Source: Chaetorhynchus papuensis
Lineage: Eukaryota; Chordata; Aves; Passeriformes; Rhipiduridae
NCBI GenBank assembly: GCA_013396525.1
Contig: VWYX01001216.1
Span: forward strand, 124,001 to 188,000
Direction: 5' to 3'
Length of the DNA: 64,000 bases
This document shows, piece by piece, positions 25,181 to 36,560 of the stretch (its first letter is position 1; each line of letters begins with the position of its first letter). The notes beneath the pieces are model-generated. The model worked only from the letters and a program-made list of their open reading frames with translations, was not told the DNA's origin and ran no database searches. Made by a program: the position numbers and the translations under genes.

Positions 25181-27989
25181 TCCTCCACCGGCCCTGGGTC
25201 GTTGTTTGGCCAAGAGCCACTGAAATGGAAAGACATGTCCTTGATTTGCAGGCCATTTTTTGCAATCTAGAGTAAAAGGTACGGTTTTTGTTTGTTTTTT
25301 CTCTAGAATACCCAGTTTGTGGGCATCAACATAGTGCAAGCAAATTAATTTTTTAATTTAATGTATTTAGGCATCGTATTTAATAAACTGCATTTGCTAA
25401 AGAACAGTGCAATGGTTTTGGTGGCAAAAAGGAAAATAAACGTGGGGGTTTTCCCACTACGTTTTATAGACAAGGAGAAACCATGTAGTTGTCTTGAATT
25501 GTCTTTGGAAGAGAAAGTGAATGCTGAAGCTCCCTCAGCCCCTTGTCAAGTGCAGTTTTCCTCTTAGCAGACTCTTGCTGTTCAGTCTAATTCAATGGCT
25601 TGTGCCACCTCTGCCCCTCCCCAAGTGCTCTGAGCTGGGGCACAGTCTGTCCAGGTCTGTGTTTTTGAGTAGTTCGACTCTAAACCCGGGTCTGGCATCT
25701 CCTCTAATGAGCTGAGGTCGTTGTGAAAGGACTGGATCATGTAATCAACTATGATTTCAGTAAGTCTCTTAATCCTAAACAGACATATTGGGTCCTCTTA
25801 CCAGTTTCACACCTGAGGAAGGGCTTATCCTGTCCGCCATTCTGGGGCCACACCTCATGGCCTCAGGCTGTGTGTTTTGCCTGCAGATGCCTTTGTCCAA
25901 AGCAGGGAGAGCAGGAAAGCTGAAATGCAGTCCTGGATCTGGGGGTTTTGTTTCTTCAGTGCTCTTTTCACTTTGATTTTGGGATCAGCGTAATTCCTTT
26001 TCTCCTGAAAAACTGCACAGGTTTGTAACGGGAGCTGCTGGTTTTATATAGGGATTGAAAATTTTTATCCTGGACATTTTTGTTGTTCCCAAGAAAGATG
26101 AATTGAAATCTGCAGATGGTGCCTGGTAGACAGTTTCACATTTCATGATCAAGAGTCTGTATTAGATACAAACCCAGCTTTTCTTGACGCAACTCTTTGC
26201 CAAAGTTTGCAGTTATATCAGTGTAGGATCTGATGGGATGAGGTGTGTTATTCAGTGGACAGGATGCTTCTACTTTGCAGTTTCTTAGTTCAATTCAAAA
26301 TTCTTAATTCGATTTCAAAGTCAGTTTACAACAAAAATAATTTACAAACCCAGTTAATTTTCCTACTATCCAGAAATCATTGTGAACCCCAGGCAGGCAG
26401 AGGAGGAAAGTGTCAGGACTAGCAGTCTGCAGGGAGAGCAGAGCCCTTGGGGTTGCTCTGCCCGGTGCTGTGAGGTGAGCTCACAGGGACTTAAGGGCTG
26501 AGTTACAGTGCAGAGTCCAGGCAAAGCTGGGGTGGTGGCTGCACAGACACCACTCCCCTCCAGTACCCCCGGCTGTCAGGGGCTATCCCATCACCTTGTC
26601 GGGAAGGGCTGTAAGGCCTGCGCCGATACCCCGTCAGGATGCGGTGCTGTTTAGCAACAGTGGGTGTGGGACGCTCTGAGGGTCCAGCTCGCAGTTTGAG
26701 TGGGATCCACATGGTGCAGGGGGAGAAACTCAGGGAAGCTGGGTGGGACTGGGTGATGCTGACACTCACCGTAGTAGCTGGCATAGGATGTCCCTGGTTT
26801 TCCATTGTAGCCACTGTGAATATCGAAATCATGCTCAGTGTGAATTCTCTGGTTCTTGAGGATTCTGGTTTTGTTTTTTTACTTCTTGTTTACAGCTACA
26901 CTGGGAGCTGTGTTTGGCTTAAGTACGTGCCTCAGTGCTCAAGTCCGGGAAGAACCAGAGGATCCTTTGAACTATTTCATAGGAGGCTGCACAGCAGGAG
27001 CTGTCCTGGGAGCAAGAGGTAACTGTGGACAATGCCTGCATTGAAATGTGCCCTTGCCGGTTTTAGAAACTTTTCTGTTGGGGAAAAATGTTAAAGAATG
27101 TTGATGCCAGGCTTCTTTGGTAAAGATTCATCTCAGCCTGTATTCATGCCAGTTTCATTGGCATTGTACCCTAATGGGCCTGCTAAAATAAATATGGCTA
27201 CAGGAGGGGAGGACACCAAAGGGAACATGAAGTGATATAGAATGAAAGGAGAGCTGACTCAGTACTTCCAGTAAGAGCTACCAGTTATACCTTAAAATTG
27301 CAGGATAGGAAAAATTTTGTTGCGGAAGTCCATGTTTTCTTGGCAAGAAGTGCGATTTATTTTAGACAGGAAGTACAACCTAGTATGTGCCTTGTGGATT
27401 CTTCACATAGTCTGAGGGACAAGCTGCTTGTAGGCTCCTGTAGCCCCTTGTAAGGCTTAAGCAGCTCCTTCAGATACTGACACAGCTCTGTTTTCTGTAA
27501 ACATTTATCCTTGAACCTAAAGAAGTGAGGGATTTAAGTTGTAATTGTGGTGAAATAGAATTAATCTTTATTTGTCCTAGTTGCTGAGCTGATGAGAGTT
27601 CAAAGCAGTGATTGTTATTTTTGTCACTCAAATGAGCCATTTAAGATTGCCCACTTAAGGGGATGGTGCAGTGGATTATTGAAATTTGATATTTCAAGTT
27701 GCAAGCTAAAAGCATGAGAACTCAATTTCATAAAAAGGCCACTTTTCCAATTCCTCTGGCCAGACAATGTTGCTGATGGTCAAGGGACTTATGAAAAATG
27801 GCAGTCTATTGAGATCTACTGCACAGGACTTAATGTGCCTTAATGAGTGTTTTCTGGTTTGATGTGTTTTCTTCAGCTCACAGTTACCTCACCGGCACCA
27901 CAGCATGTCTGGGGTTCGGAATCACTGCGGCTCTCATGAAGATCGGTAACCAGGAGGGCTGGAGGCTGACAGGACCTCCCAAGCTGTAA
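24747..27989 (+). CDS. NDUFA11: NADH dehydrogenase [ubiquinone] 1 alpha subcomplex subunit 11
   Basis: NDUFA11 is an accessory subunit of mitochondrial complex I in the inner membrane, needed for assembly and stability of the membrane arm. Exons are 24747-24828, 24914-25006, 26896-27018 and 27877-27989, all with GT/AG borders, phase-consistent, total 411 bp or 136 residues (human 141). The start is GCCATGG inside the CpG island, giving MAGYWDGPEG. The protein is Tim17-like in fold, with Gly/Ala-rich helices: LVGAAYRIILL, ATLGAVFGLSTC, GGCTAGAVLGA and CLGFGITAALMKIG, ending TGPPKL. The first intron is only 85 bp. A poly(A) signal follows at 28051. The order RANBP3 then NDUFA11 matches human 19p13.3. 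Confidence 0.96.
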
Positions 27990-28050
27990 ATGTCACCTTT
28001 CCCCTCTGTGAGCTGGCTTCCAAATGCTGTATGTACTTAGGACATTGTGT

Positions 28051-28056
28051 AATAAA
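28051..28056 (+). terminator. NDUFA11: NDUFA11 poly(A) signal
   Basis: AATAAA lies 62 bases after the stop codon, giving a very short 3' UTR. Confidence 0.8.
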
Positions 28057-28059
28057 GAT

Positions 28060-30479
28060 TCGGTCCAATCAGGAGTTGTCACAACATTGTGGTGTCGTGC
28101 AGCTGTTTCCCGGGATTTGGGCTGAGGTGCAGAAAGCTGGAGCTGCTGAAGGGGAAGCGGCATCTTCTGGTCCGGCTGCTATTTCTGTGCTCAATTTGCT
28201 TTGCCTCCATGTCTTGGCATTGTGTGCTCAAGTCTGAGCAGTATGCTGTAGCTTCAGTGAGGTCCTTGTAGTTGAGCGGGCCCTGTGGGGCTTCTTGACA
28301 AGGATTAGGATTACGCTGCACTGAGCCCATCAGTGAGGGTCTGAAGCCAAAGCTTCTGAAGAAGTGCTTGGCTCTGAGCTGAAGATGGGGAAGGTGGGGT
28401 AGGGATGAATTTGTGGGTTGCCCCCAAGAAGGTGTTTGGGAGCCTGGGGTCTTTCTCCAAAAAAGCATTTCAGAAAGTCTAGAGCTAAGTGCTTCAGGGC
28501 TGAAATTGAGGAATGTCTGAGGCTGGAAGGGACACCTGAATGCCAGCTGAGAGCTGGAGCAGGTTGCTTATAGCTATGTCTGGTTGAATTTTCTATGAAC
28601 AAACTGAAGCGTGTCCTGCAAACCCACTGAGGAGGTGGAGAGCATAGAGGCACAGGATGCACAAAGAGAGGCAAGAACTGGATCATTTTGCCTGGAGAAA
28701 AGGTCAAGATTTGACCTAATAGCACTTTTTCACAAAATAGCTGCTACAGAAAGTGCAGGCTCAGGTGTGCAGTGAAGGGTGGGAAATTACAAGATAGGGA
28801 AATTCTAACTAGATAGAAAAAAAATTATCTTGCAGGCAGGATAGGTAAGTGCTGAAAAATAGACTTGTAGAGGATGTGAAAAGATCTTTGGGAACACAGA
28901 ATTAACTGGCCGTGTGGGAACACTGCAGTACAGAGATGGGACATTAGGGGATGGGTGCATGAGTTACAGAGACAGGGAATGTGGGTATGGGGGACGCAGG
29001 AGCGTGGGAGAGGGGAACATGGGCTGTGAGGGGAGGGGACAGGACAAGGAGATTGGTGCACCAGAGGACAGCAGAGGGAGGGACAGTGATACAGGGACAC
29101 AGTCACAGCCATGGCAGGCTGTGTTGCTCTGGTATGTGCTCTGTGGGCCAGTGGGGTCCTGGGTGTGTGTGGGGTGGTCCTGGGGGCACTTGAGTCTGGG
29201 TCGAGGAGTTGGTGTCCCTGTGTGCTCCTGGGGCTGAGACCCCCAGCTCTTTGGGAGTCAGTGGGGCTGGGCTGCAGCTCAGGAGCACAGCAGGCAGTGG
29301 TAGACCTCTCACCCCCTCATGGGGGTACAGGGGATTGTTTGTCTCCTGCCTGAGGACTTGGGAGGGGGCTCTGCTTCACCCTGGGTTCTGGAGAAGAGCA
29401 ATGTTTAGAGAGGGGCCTGAGGGGCCAGAGATCCCCAGCAGGACCTGCCCAGGGTAGCACAGGGTTTACAGAAGCTGCTGTCAGCTTCAGCTGGCCCTGC
29501 TGCCTGTCCTCAGAGAATTCAGTGACCCCACTGCCTCAGCCTGGGGACTCTGGGGCCCTGGACCTCCCTCTGCCTGAGCCTCTCCCAGCTCCTGGCTGGG
29601 GCCACGTGTCCTGTCCGGTCTATAATTACCCGGGCACATTCCTAGAGGGTCACAGGAGTTCTGCGGAGCAGCAGCAGGCGGTAAGGGGGACAAGTGCACG
29701 GCACAGCATAACAGGCCATGCAGTAATGCAGGACACGGCATACAGCAAGTGCTTCACTGGGCTGCAAAGCGCATGGCCTTTGGTGAGCGAGGACACGCGA
29801 CACGGCGCAAACAGCGAGCAACACGGCGGGGGCAAGGGATGGCAACAATGTCATGAGGGTCAGCACACCTCGACAGTCTGTGGTGCAGGGGAGCATGACA
29901 TGCAACATGGCAGACAACTAGCGGGATAATGCATTGCAATGTGTGACAGGCAGCATGACACACAACAGGCAGTGCACAGCAGTTGCACCGAACAGGTGTG
30001 ATGAGCGCTTCGCTGGGGGCCAGTGTCTTGGCTGCTGTTGGACCATCAGTAGTTTCAGCTAATGGGGCAATGGCTGAGGAAGGGCTTGGTTGTGTGTGGT
30101 ATAGGACTGAAGGTCTGAGTGGTGACAGTGGCCTGAGCTATGGGGTTGTGGGGCAGCAGCGTTGGCTGTGGGTCAGTAGCTTCATGTTAAGGCTTCACTG
30201 ATGAGGCAGGTGAGGGGATCAGGCTCAGTGGGGCAGTAAAATGGGCTGTTGTTCTCACCTATGGAGCTGAGGTTTTGCCAAGAGGCATCAAATTTAGTAA
30301 TGGAGCAGTAGCAGAGCCTGGTGGGCCTGGCTGTAGGGTAGAGGCTTAGGTGGTGGATCCAGTGGTATGTGACAGTGCCAGCAGCAAGACCCCATGTCCC
30401 CAGCCAGTACTCCTGCCATGAGCCAAAAGTCCAGCTGTGGAGACAGCACCCTGACACCCTGCTCCATTTGTTCCCACAG
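28060..30479. other. Intergenic; CR1-like fragments, otherwise no gene
   Basis: 28480-28830 has weak CR1-like phrases (GGCTGGAAGGGACACCTGA, TTGCCTGGAGAAAAGGTC). The rest, including a purine-rich G-heavy block at 28900-29110, shows no supported exon. The 5' non-coding exon of the kelch gene must lie somewhere upstream of 30480, because a clean acceptor ends at 30479. Confidence 0.4.
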
Positions 30480-30484
30480 GCAAG

Positions 30485-33400
30485 ATGTGGGTTGCAGAGG
30501 GGCCAGCCCCAGACCAGTGGAGCCTGCGGGATCGGGCTCATGCTGGACACTTCCTGGCCGTGGCTGACCACCTCCGCACCACAGGACAGCTGGTGGATGT
30601 GGCCGTGGGCCCGGAGAGTGACATGGCCCATGCTGTGGTCCTGGCCTCCATCAGCTCCTTCTTCCACCGCTTCCTGGAGAGCAGGACCAGACAACTCCGC
30701 CAAGATCCCCCACCCCATGTCCCCCTGCCACCTGGGGCCACACTGTGGGGCTGGCGGGCTGTGCTCACCTTTGCCTATGGGGGAATTGTGCCCCATGGCC
30801 GGGCGAAAGAGGTGGAGGAGGCTGCCCGGGCCCTGGGTGCCCCACGGCTGGTGGCCGCCTGTGCCCTGCGTCTGGAGACTGACCACCAGGAAGAAGGTCC
30901 TGAGCCCCTGGAGGAGCAGTGGGAGACCCTAAGAGCCATGGAGCAGCTCCATGCCAATGGTGTGGGCTGTGACTTCCAGCTCCAGGCAGGGAACGAGGTC
31001 ATCCCAGGTGAGCAGGGGTCCTCCATGGGGGGCTGAGGAGTGGGACAGGGCACTCTGGGACAGCCAAGTCCTCTGGTGGGGATGATAAGGCTGCAGCTCC
31101 AGGTGGGGATCAGGCTCTAGAGGTGCCCTCAGGGCTGCTCCCTTTGGCAGAGCTGGGGCTTTGACGGGCACGGGGCCAGGACACGTGCGTTCTGGGGGCT
31201 GCACAGTGCAGAGGGTCCCCTGCTGCCTCCCACCATTATTCCTCCTTCCTCCTAGTTCAGCGACTGGCCCTGAGCTGCTCCTGTGACTTCTTCCGGGCCC
31301 TTTTCACCTGCCCCATGCGGGAGGCCACCCACGACCCTGCCGACCCGCTGGTCACAGGGCTGTCCCCAGCCGAGCTGCGTCTCCTCCTCTCCTTTGCCTA
31401 CACAGGAGCTGTAGCAGGGCCATGGTCCATGGTCTTGGAGGCAGCTGAGACTTCCCTGCGCTACCAGGCCTGGGGGCTCCTCACTCTCTGCCTGGATGTT
31501 TTCACCCATGGCCTGACCCCAGAAACTGGCCCTGACGTGCTGGCCTTTGCTGTGGCCTATGGGCTGGATGAGGTGGTCCATGTAGCAGAGAACTACATCT
31601 TGGCCACATTCCCCTGTGTGGTGATTACACCGGCCTTCTTGGATCTTCCTGCACACCTTCTCATCCGCCTCCTCCGCTCTGATGGTCTCAATGTCCTCCA
31701 TGAACTGGAAGCCTTGGAAGCAGCATCTCGGTGGCTTATGGCCAATGGAGATGGCCAGGAGGATCTAGCCAAAGAGATCCTGTCATCCATTCGCTTTGCC
31801 CTCATGTCCAGCCTGGAGCTGAAGAAGGTCCCATCTGTGACTGCAGGGATAGCTGACCCAAAGGTCCTCCGTGAGCTCATGGTAGCAAGTTTCGCCCCCA
31901 TGGCCCAGCTGCCGTGCCGGGTACGTTCCTTGCAAGAGGTGTTGGTGGTTTGTGGTGGAGACAAAGTAAAGGGCAACCTGACTGCCCGGAAGCCCAGCAG
32001 ACACCTCTGGTTTGCAGACCGCTACCTCAGTGCTGTGGGGCTGGTGAAGCAGGTTGAGTGGAGGGAACTGGGACACTTTCCTGATGGCCCACGCTTCCGT
32101 CATGCTGTAGCTGTGGTGGGCAACAACCTCTACGTCCTGGGTGGAAAGCACTACTACGGGGTCCATGACACCCTAGCCAGTGTCTACAGGTGAGAGCTAG
32201 AGACAACTTAGAGTTGCCATGTGGCACCAGGACATCGTGGGATCAGAGGAGGTGTTGGTAGAGCTAGAGCTGCCCTGTGGATCCAAGACATTGTGGCAGT
32301 GCAGCTGGTCAAGTGGCCCCAAGACCTTCTGGGATGGGTTGGGTGTAGGACTCAGAGGTGCCCTCTTACTCTGGGGTGTTACAGGCTTTTTGGGAGTAGG
32401 AGCGGGAGGCTCCTATCTGGAGATGCCCCAGGTCATTATGGGTTTCGTATTGTCCAGAAGGAGGGGATATTCCCATGCAAGGTGACCGTGTGACCCCAAG
32501 GCATTCTGGGACTGGCAGGTTGTAGGTGGGTTGTTACCTTCAGCGGTGCCAACATCAGCTCATGGTGTTGTAGGTAACAGGTAGTCTCTTGCCCCTTTGC
32601 CTCTCAAACCTAGGTACCAGCCTATGGATGATTCCTGGGAGCGTCTGGCCAGTATGACATGTGGACGGAGCTACTTTGCTGCTGTGGCACTTGGGAATTT
32701 CATATATGCCCTGGGGGGCACCTCAGGGGAGCTCTTCTGCACAGATACTGTGGAGTGCTATGACCTGGCCAATGACACCTGGAGGTGAGGCTGCTCCAGC
32801 AGATGCCTAGTTTCCCTTTTCTCTAAGAGCCCCTTGCCTTGATCAAGGTGCCCACTGAGTGCTTTGGGTCACTAAGCCTCCAGTGGAGGATGGACCTGCA
32901 GTGGTATTTGGGAGAGGTCTACTGGGTGTTGAACAACCAGGTCCTTTGTGGACTGGGTGTTGGCCAGCGTTTCCTAGTGGGGGGCAAGTGAGTTTTTGGC
33001 CAGTAGTGTGTTCATTGCAAGTCTTGTTGGCCATCTGCCAATGAGACAAGTAGTTTGATTCCTCTCATTGGCAGAATGTTCATGGGGTGATGGCCAATGT
33101 TGTCCATTGAGGGAGCCCACTGTGGTTGACCAATGGTGCGGCAACTACAAAGCGAACAGTGATGCCCCTGGGGTATCCACTCTGTGTCAGCTGATGTTGT
33201 CCACTGAGGCTCATTGGATTGGCTGGCAAGTGTTGCCTGCTGAGTGGTCAATGAAGCCATGGCACACCAGGGAATCCCTGGGTAGTCAGTCACTGCAGGA
33301 TAGCCCTGCTTAACCTGTCCTTCACCCCTCCCTCTCTCCTTGCCTAGGAGATGCCAGCCCCTGCCAATGGCTCTGTGTGGGCACGCGGCATGTGCCCTGG

Positions 33401-33924
33401 ACGGTGAGCTCTACGTGTCGGGTGGGTGTGATGAAGCATACCAGTGTCAGGCATCCTTGCTCCGCTATGTCCCAGGTGCACCTGTCACACTCCTGGCCCC
33501 CATGAATGGCCAGCGAGCTGGCCACATCATGGAAGAGGCGGGTGGGCAGCTCTATGTGGCTGGGGGCCTGTGTCAGCGGGCTGGGCAGACTGGCTACAGG
33601 GACCAGCTGACTTTTGAGGTCTACAGCCCCAAGCAGAACATCTGGGTCCTCCTCAGCCCCCTGCCCCGTGCACATGTAGTTGGGGGTGCTGCTGTACTGG
33701 GAGGGGAACTGCTTGTACTAGGAGGGTACAGTCACGAGACCTACCAGGACACACACTTGATCCATGCCTACCAGCCGGGTACCCGGCGCTGGATCACCCG
33801 GGGCACCTTGCCCCATGCCTATACTGACCTACAAGCCTGTGTTCTCACTGTACCCCCTGCCTTGCGTGGCCCCAGCTGCCTTAACGACCCCTTGAGATCA
33901 ACTGAAACTCCCAATAATACCTAG
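30485..33924 (+). CDS. KLHL33: Kelch-like protein with tandem BTB-like units, probably KLHL33
   Basis: This is a predicted substrate adaptor of a Cullin-3 ubiquitin ligase. Coding exons are 30485-31007, 31256-32189, 32614-32784 and 33348-33924, all GT/AG and in phase, giving 734 residues. An acceptor (TTCCCACAG) sits 5 bases before the ATG, so a 5' non-coding exon exists. A first BTB-like unit (about residues 10-132) has AHAGHFLAVADHL, VVLASISSFFHRFL and LTFAYGGIV. A second (about 140-255) has GVGCDFQLQAGNEVIPVQR, LSCSCDFFRALF and LLLSFAYTGAV. A BACK domain follows (about 255-365, VAYGLDEVVHVAENYI), then five or six kelch blades from about residue 400 (NNLYVLGG, NFIYALGG, GELYVSGG, GQLYVAGG, GELLVLGG). 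The assignment to KLHL33 rests on overall resemblance and is less certain than the family. Confidence 0.85.
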
Positions 33925-34197
33925 GGTATACTTAGCTTAAAAACTCTGCACCCCATACTGGGATACCCAGGTAGCATCTATGGGACAAAAGTGTCCAGAT
34001 CCCTCTCCCAGAGTGGGTTCCTCCTGTGGTCTCCAGCAACCCTTCACCCTCAAGGTACATGACCTAGACTGTAGTGAACCTGTGGAACAGAGATTTCCCA
34101 CACTGTAGCACTGTGCCTCCAGGAATACTCAATCCCCTTTGTCTGAGCCCTTCACTGGGAGCTGGGAATCCCCAAATTTCCCCCCACACCTGGGTTG

Positions 34198-34203
34198 AAT
34201 AAA
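34198..34203 (+). terminator. KLHL33: Poly(A) signal of the kelch gene
   Basis: AATAAA lies 274 bases after the TAG stop. It is the first such hexamer downstream, followed by a TGT-rich stretch that could be the downstream element. Confidence 0.65.
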
Positions 34204-35539
34204 AATGCTTCCCGAATTGTCTGTCTGGGTCTTGTTGTTTCTGGTGGGGAACCCAGATATCCAGGTGCTTCTCACAAGGAACAGGAGGAGACATCTGGGC
34301 GCTGGGCACTGGGGCTCTGTGCACCTGTGTTCACTGGGCACAAGGGTGTATGTGTGTGTCTCAGGACTGAGAGGGATCTTGGAGTGCATGGGGATCCTGA
34401 GGGAACAGAGTCCTGGGGGTGCCAGGATTTGGGCGGGTTGATGGCGGGGTTGATAGAGTACAATAGGGGGTCCTGGGGGTTTTGGGGTTCCTAGGTGGGT
34501 TTGAGAGGTCTTGGATTCCTGGAGTGACCTGGAGAGCCTGTTGTGTGAGAGGTGGGAGAATTCCAGGGAGGAGTTGCAAGGAGAGGCAAAGGTAATGGGA
34601 TTCTGAGAAATACTGCAGTAACAGTAGTGCCTGTGGGGAGGGAACTGAGTGGCTTCAGATGTGTAGAAGAAGGTGAAAAATTGTAGTCTAATGAGTTCTG
34701 AGGAGAAGGGGATAATCACTTCCCTTGGCCTGCTGGCCCTGTCTCTGTTAACCCAGTCCAGGTTTTGTTGCCCTCCCTTTGCTGCCAGGTGCACTGCTGG
34801 ACCTTGTTCACCTTTCTGTCCACCAAGATACACAGATCTTCTTCCACAGCTCTGCTCCCCAGATGTCTGTCCCCCACTGTTGGGGCCTTCAGATTGTGTC
34901 AGCACTGGAGCTGCTTGCCTCATCATTGTCCCAGGAAACAGGGATAGAGAGGATGGTGTGGTAAGAGGACAGCACCAACAGATGGACAAGTGCCCACTTA
35001 CAAATGCAGTACGTGCATGTCCATGGACACACTTGCACACCAGACCTTCACCAGCAGACACACTCGTGCTGGCCAAGCACAGGCACACATTCCCACCTGT
35101 GAACCCAGTAGTTAATCTGGCAGAAGGCCATGCTGACTCACAGCAGTTTGACAATACATTTGGGGCAATTAGAACTGGAACTGTGTTTCAGGCTGGAAAA
35201 GTGATTCATAGGATCCAGCTGCTGCATTTATGCAGCAGTGCTGGGGCAAGCCATTCAACCCCCACCAACGGTGACTGTTGTCTGCTTCTTACACCTCCCA
35301 AAATGTTTGAGTGACATCTAGACAGGCACTCACAAAGTTTGGCCAGCTCTTGAGTGCTTTGTCCTAGTGTAATCCCTTACAAGTCACATCCATTGCCTTT
35401 CAAAGCCTCCCGCCCTACTCCCCACTATCCAGCCATCCCATAATGGGTCATGCAGAGGCATCAACACTTGCACTTTCCTCCTTACCTGCCAGTGGGATGC
35501 TTTTCCCATGTGATTCTGTACCACAGGGAAGAATCACAC
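34204..35539. other. Intergenic, no gene recognised
   Basis: Long overlapping frames on both strands (for example 34129-35154 minus) have no known domain, are rich in Pro/Thr/Ser from composition, and lack splice logic. I see nothing else. Confidence 0.45.
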
Positions 35540-36077
35540 ATTTGGGGCAAAAGTCAGGAATAGTATAAGTGTGCAGTTTTGGATGCCAAAATACAAGAAG
35601 GATTTAAAGCTAATAAAGAGTGTCCAAAGGAGGCTGCAGAGATGGGGAAGGGTCTAGCGGGGAAGGGTTTGAGTAGCAGCTGAGGGCACTTGACTTATTC
35701 AGCCTAGAGTACGTTGAGGGAGATAATTCAGCCTAGAGTACTCATCAGGGAGACCTCCCCTGAAAGGAGGAAGAGGGGCAGCTCTGTTCCCTGTTCTCTG
35801 GGACCAGAGACAGGACCCCAGGTACAGCTGGCGCTGTGTCATGGGGGCATCCCAACGGATGAATATTGGGAAAAAGTTGTTCCCTCAGAGGGTGGTCAGG
35901 CACTGAACAGTCTCCTCAGGGAATGGCACAGCTCCAAGGTTGCCAGAGCTCCAGGAGCATTTAGACAATGCTTTCAGGCACAGGGTGGGATTGTTGGGGT
36001 GTCTGTGCAGGGCCAGGAGTTGGACTTGATCCTCAGGGGTCCCTGCCAACTCAGGATATTCTAGGATTCTGGGATTC
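35540..36077 (+). mobile_element. CR1 LINE, 3' part
   Basis: The plus strand has CR1 3' phrases: GTGCAGTTTTGGATGCCAAA, GGCACTTGACTTATTCAGCC, GGTGGTCAGGCACTGAACAG, GGGTGGGATTGTTGGGGTG, and the end GGGGTCCCTGCCAACTCAGG with ATTCTAGGATTCTGGGATTC. About 25 bp (AGAGTACGTTGAGGGAGATA and similar) is locally duplicated near 35710. It sits between the kelch gene and the 3' end of GP1BA. Confidence 0.88.
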
Positions 36078-36209
36078 CATGGAATTTTCTTCCCTGTCTT
36101 CACTATTCCAAATACTGAAGACAAATTTCTCATTCACTGTGCCCTGCCAGGACTGTGGCAGGTCCAATGAAATTAAACCAGCACCCCTTTGAAATTCAGG
36201 CACAGAATA

Positions 36210-36215
36210 TTTATT
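36210..36215 (-). terminator. GP1BA: GP1BA poly(A) signal (minus strand)
   Basis: TTTATT on the plus strand reads AATAAA on the minus strand, about 345 bases after the GP1BA stop codon. Confidence 0.6.
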
Positions 36216-36560
36216 ATGTGATTAAGAACCTGGCACTGAGTGAAAAGTGTATCGCATCTTTGTGTGCATCATTTGAACAGAAGCAGTTGCAACAGAGCAC
36301 AACGTAAGTTCTGCTTGCCCTCACTCACCCCAAAACCACACAGTGGCAGCCCCAGACTATCACTGACCAGTTCAGGACATTATCTTCCTCTGCCAAATAC
36401 CCAAGTAATTATTTTAGCTCTGGAAACCTCAGGTGGTTTGAGAATACTAGAGCAAAGAGCTGGATGGCTTCCCCTAGGCAAGTAGATCTTTCCCTTGTAA
36501 AATAAGGCACGTGAAAGCAGAGCCACGACTCTCGATCTTTCTCTGAGTGTACAGAAACAT

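Noticed and set aside
34129..35154. Minus-strand frame of 341 codons downstream of the kelch gene
   Set aside because: No start context, no domain, low-complexity Ser/Pro/Thr composition, and plus-strand frames overlap it.
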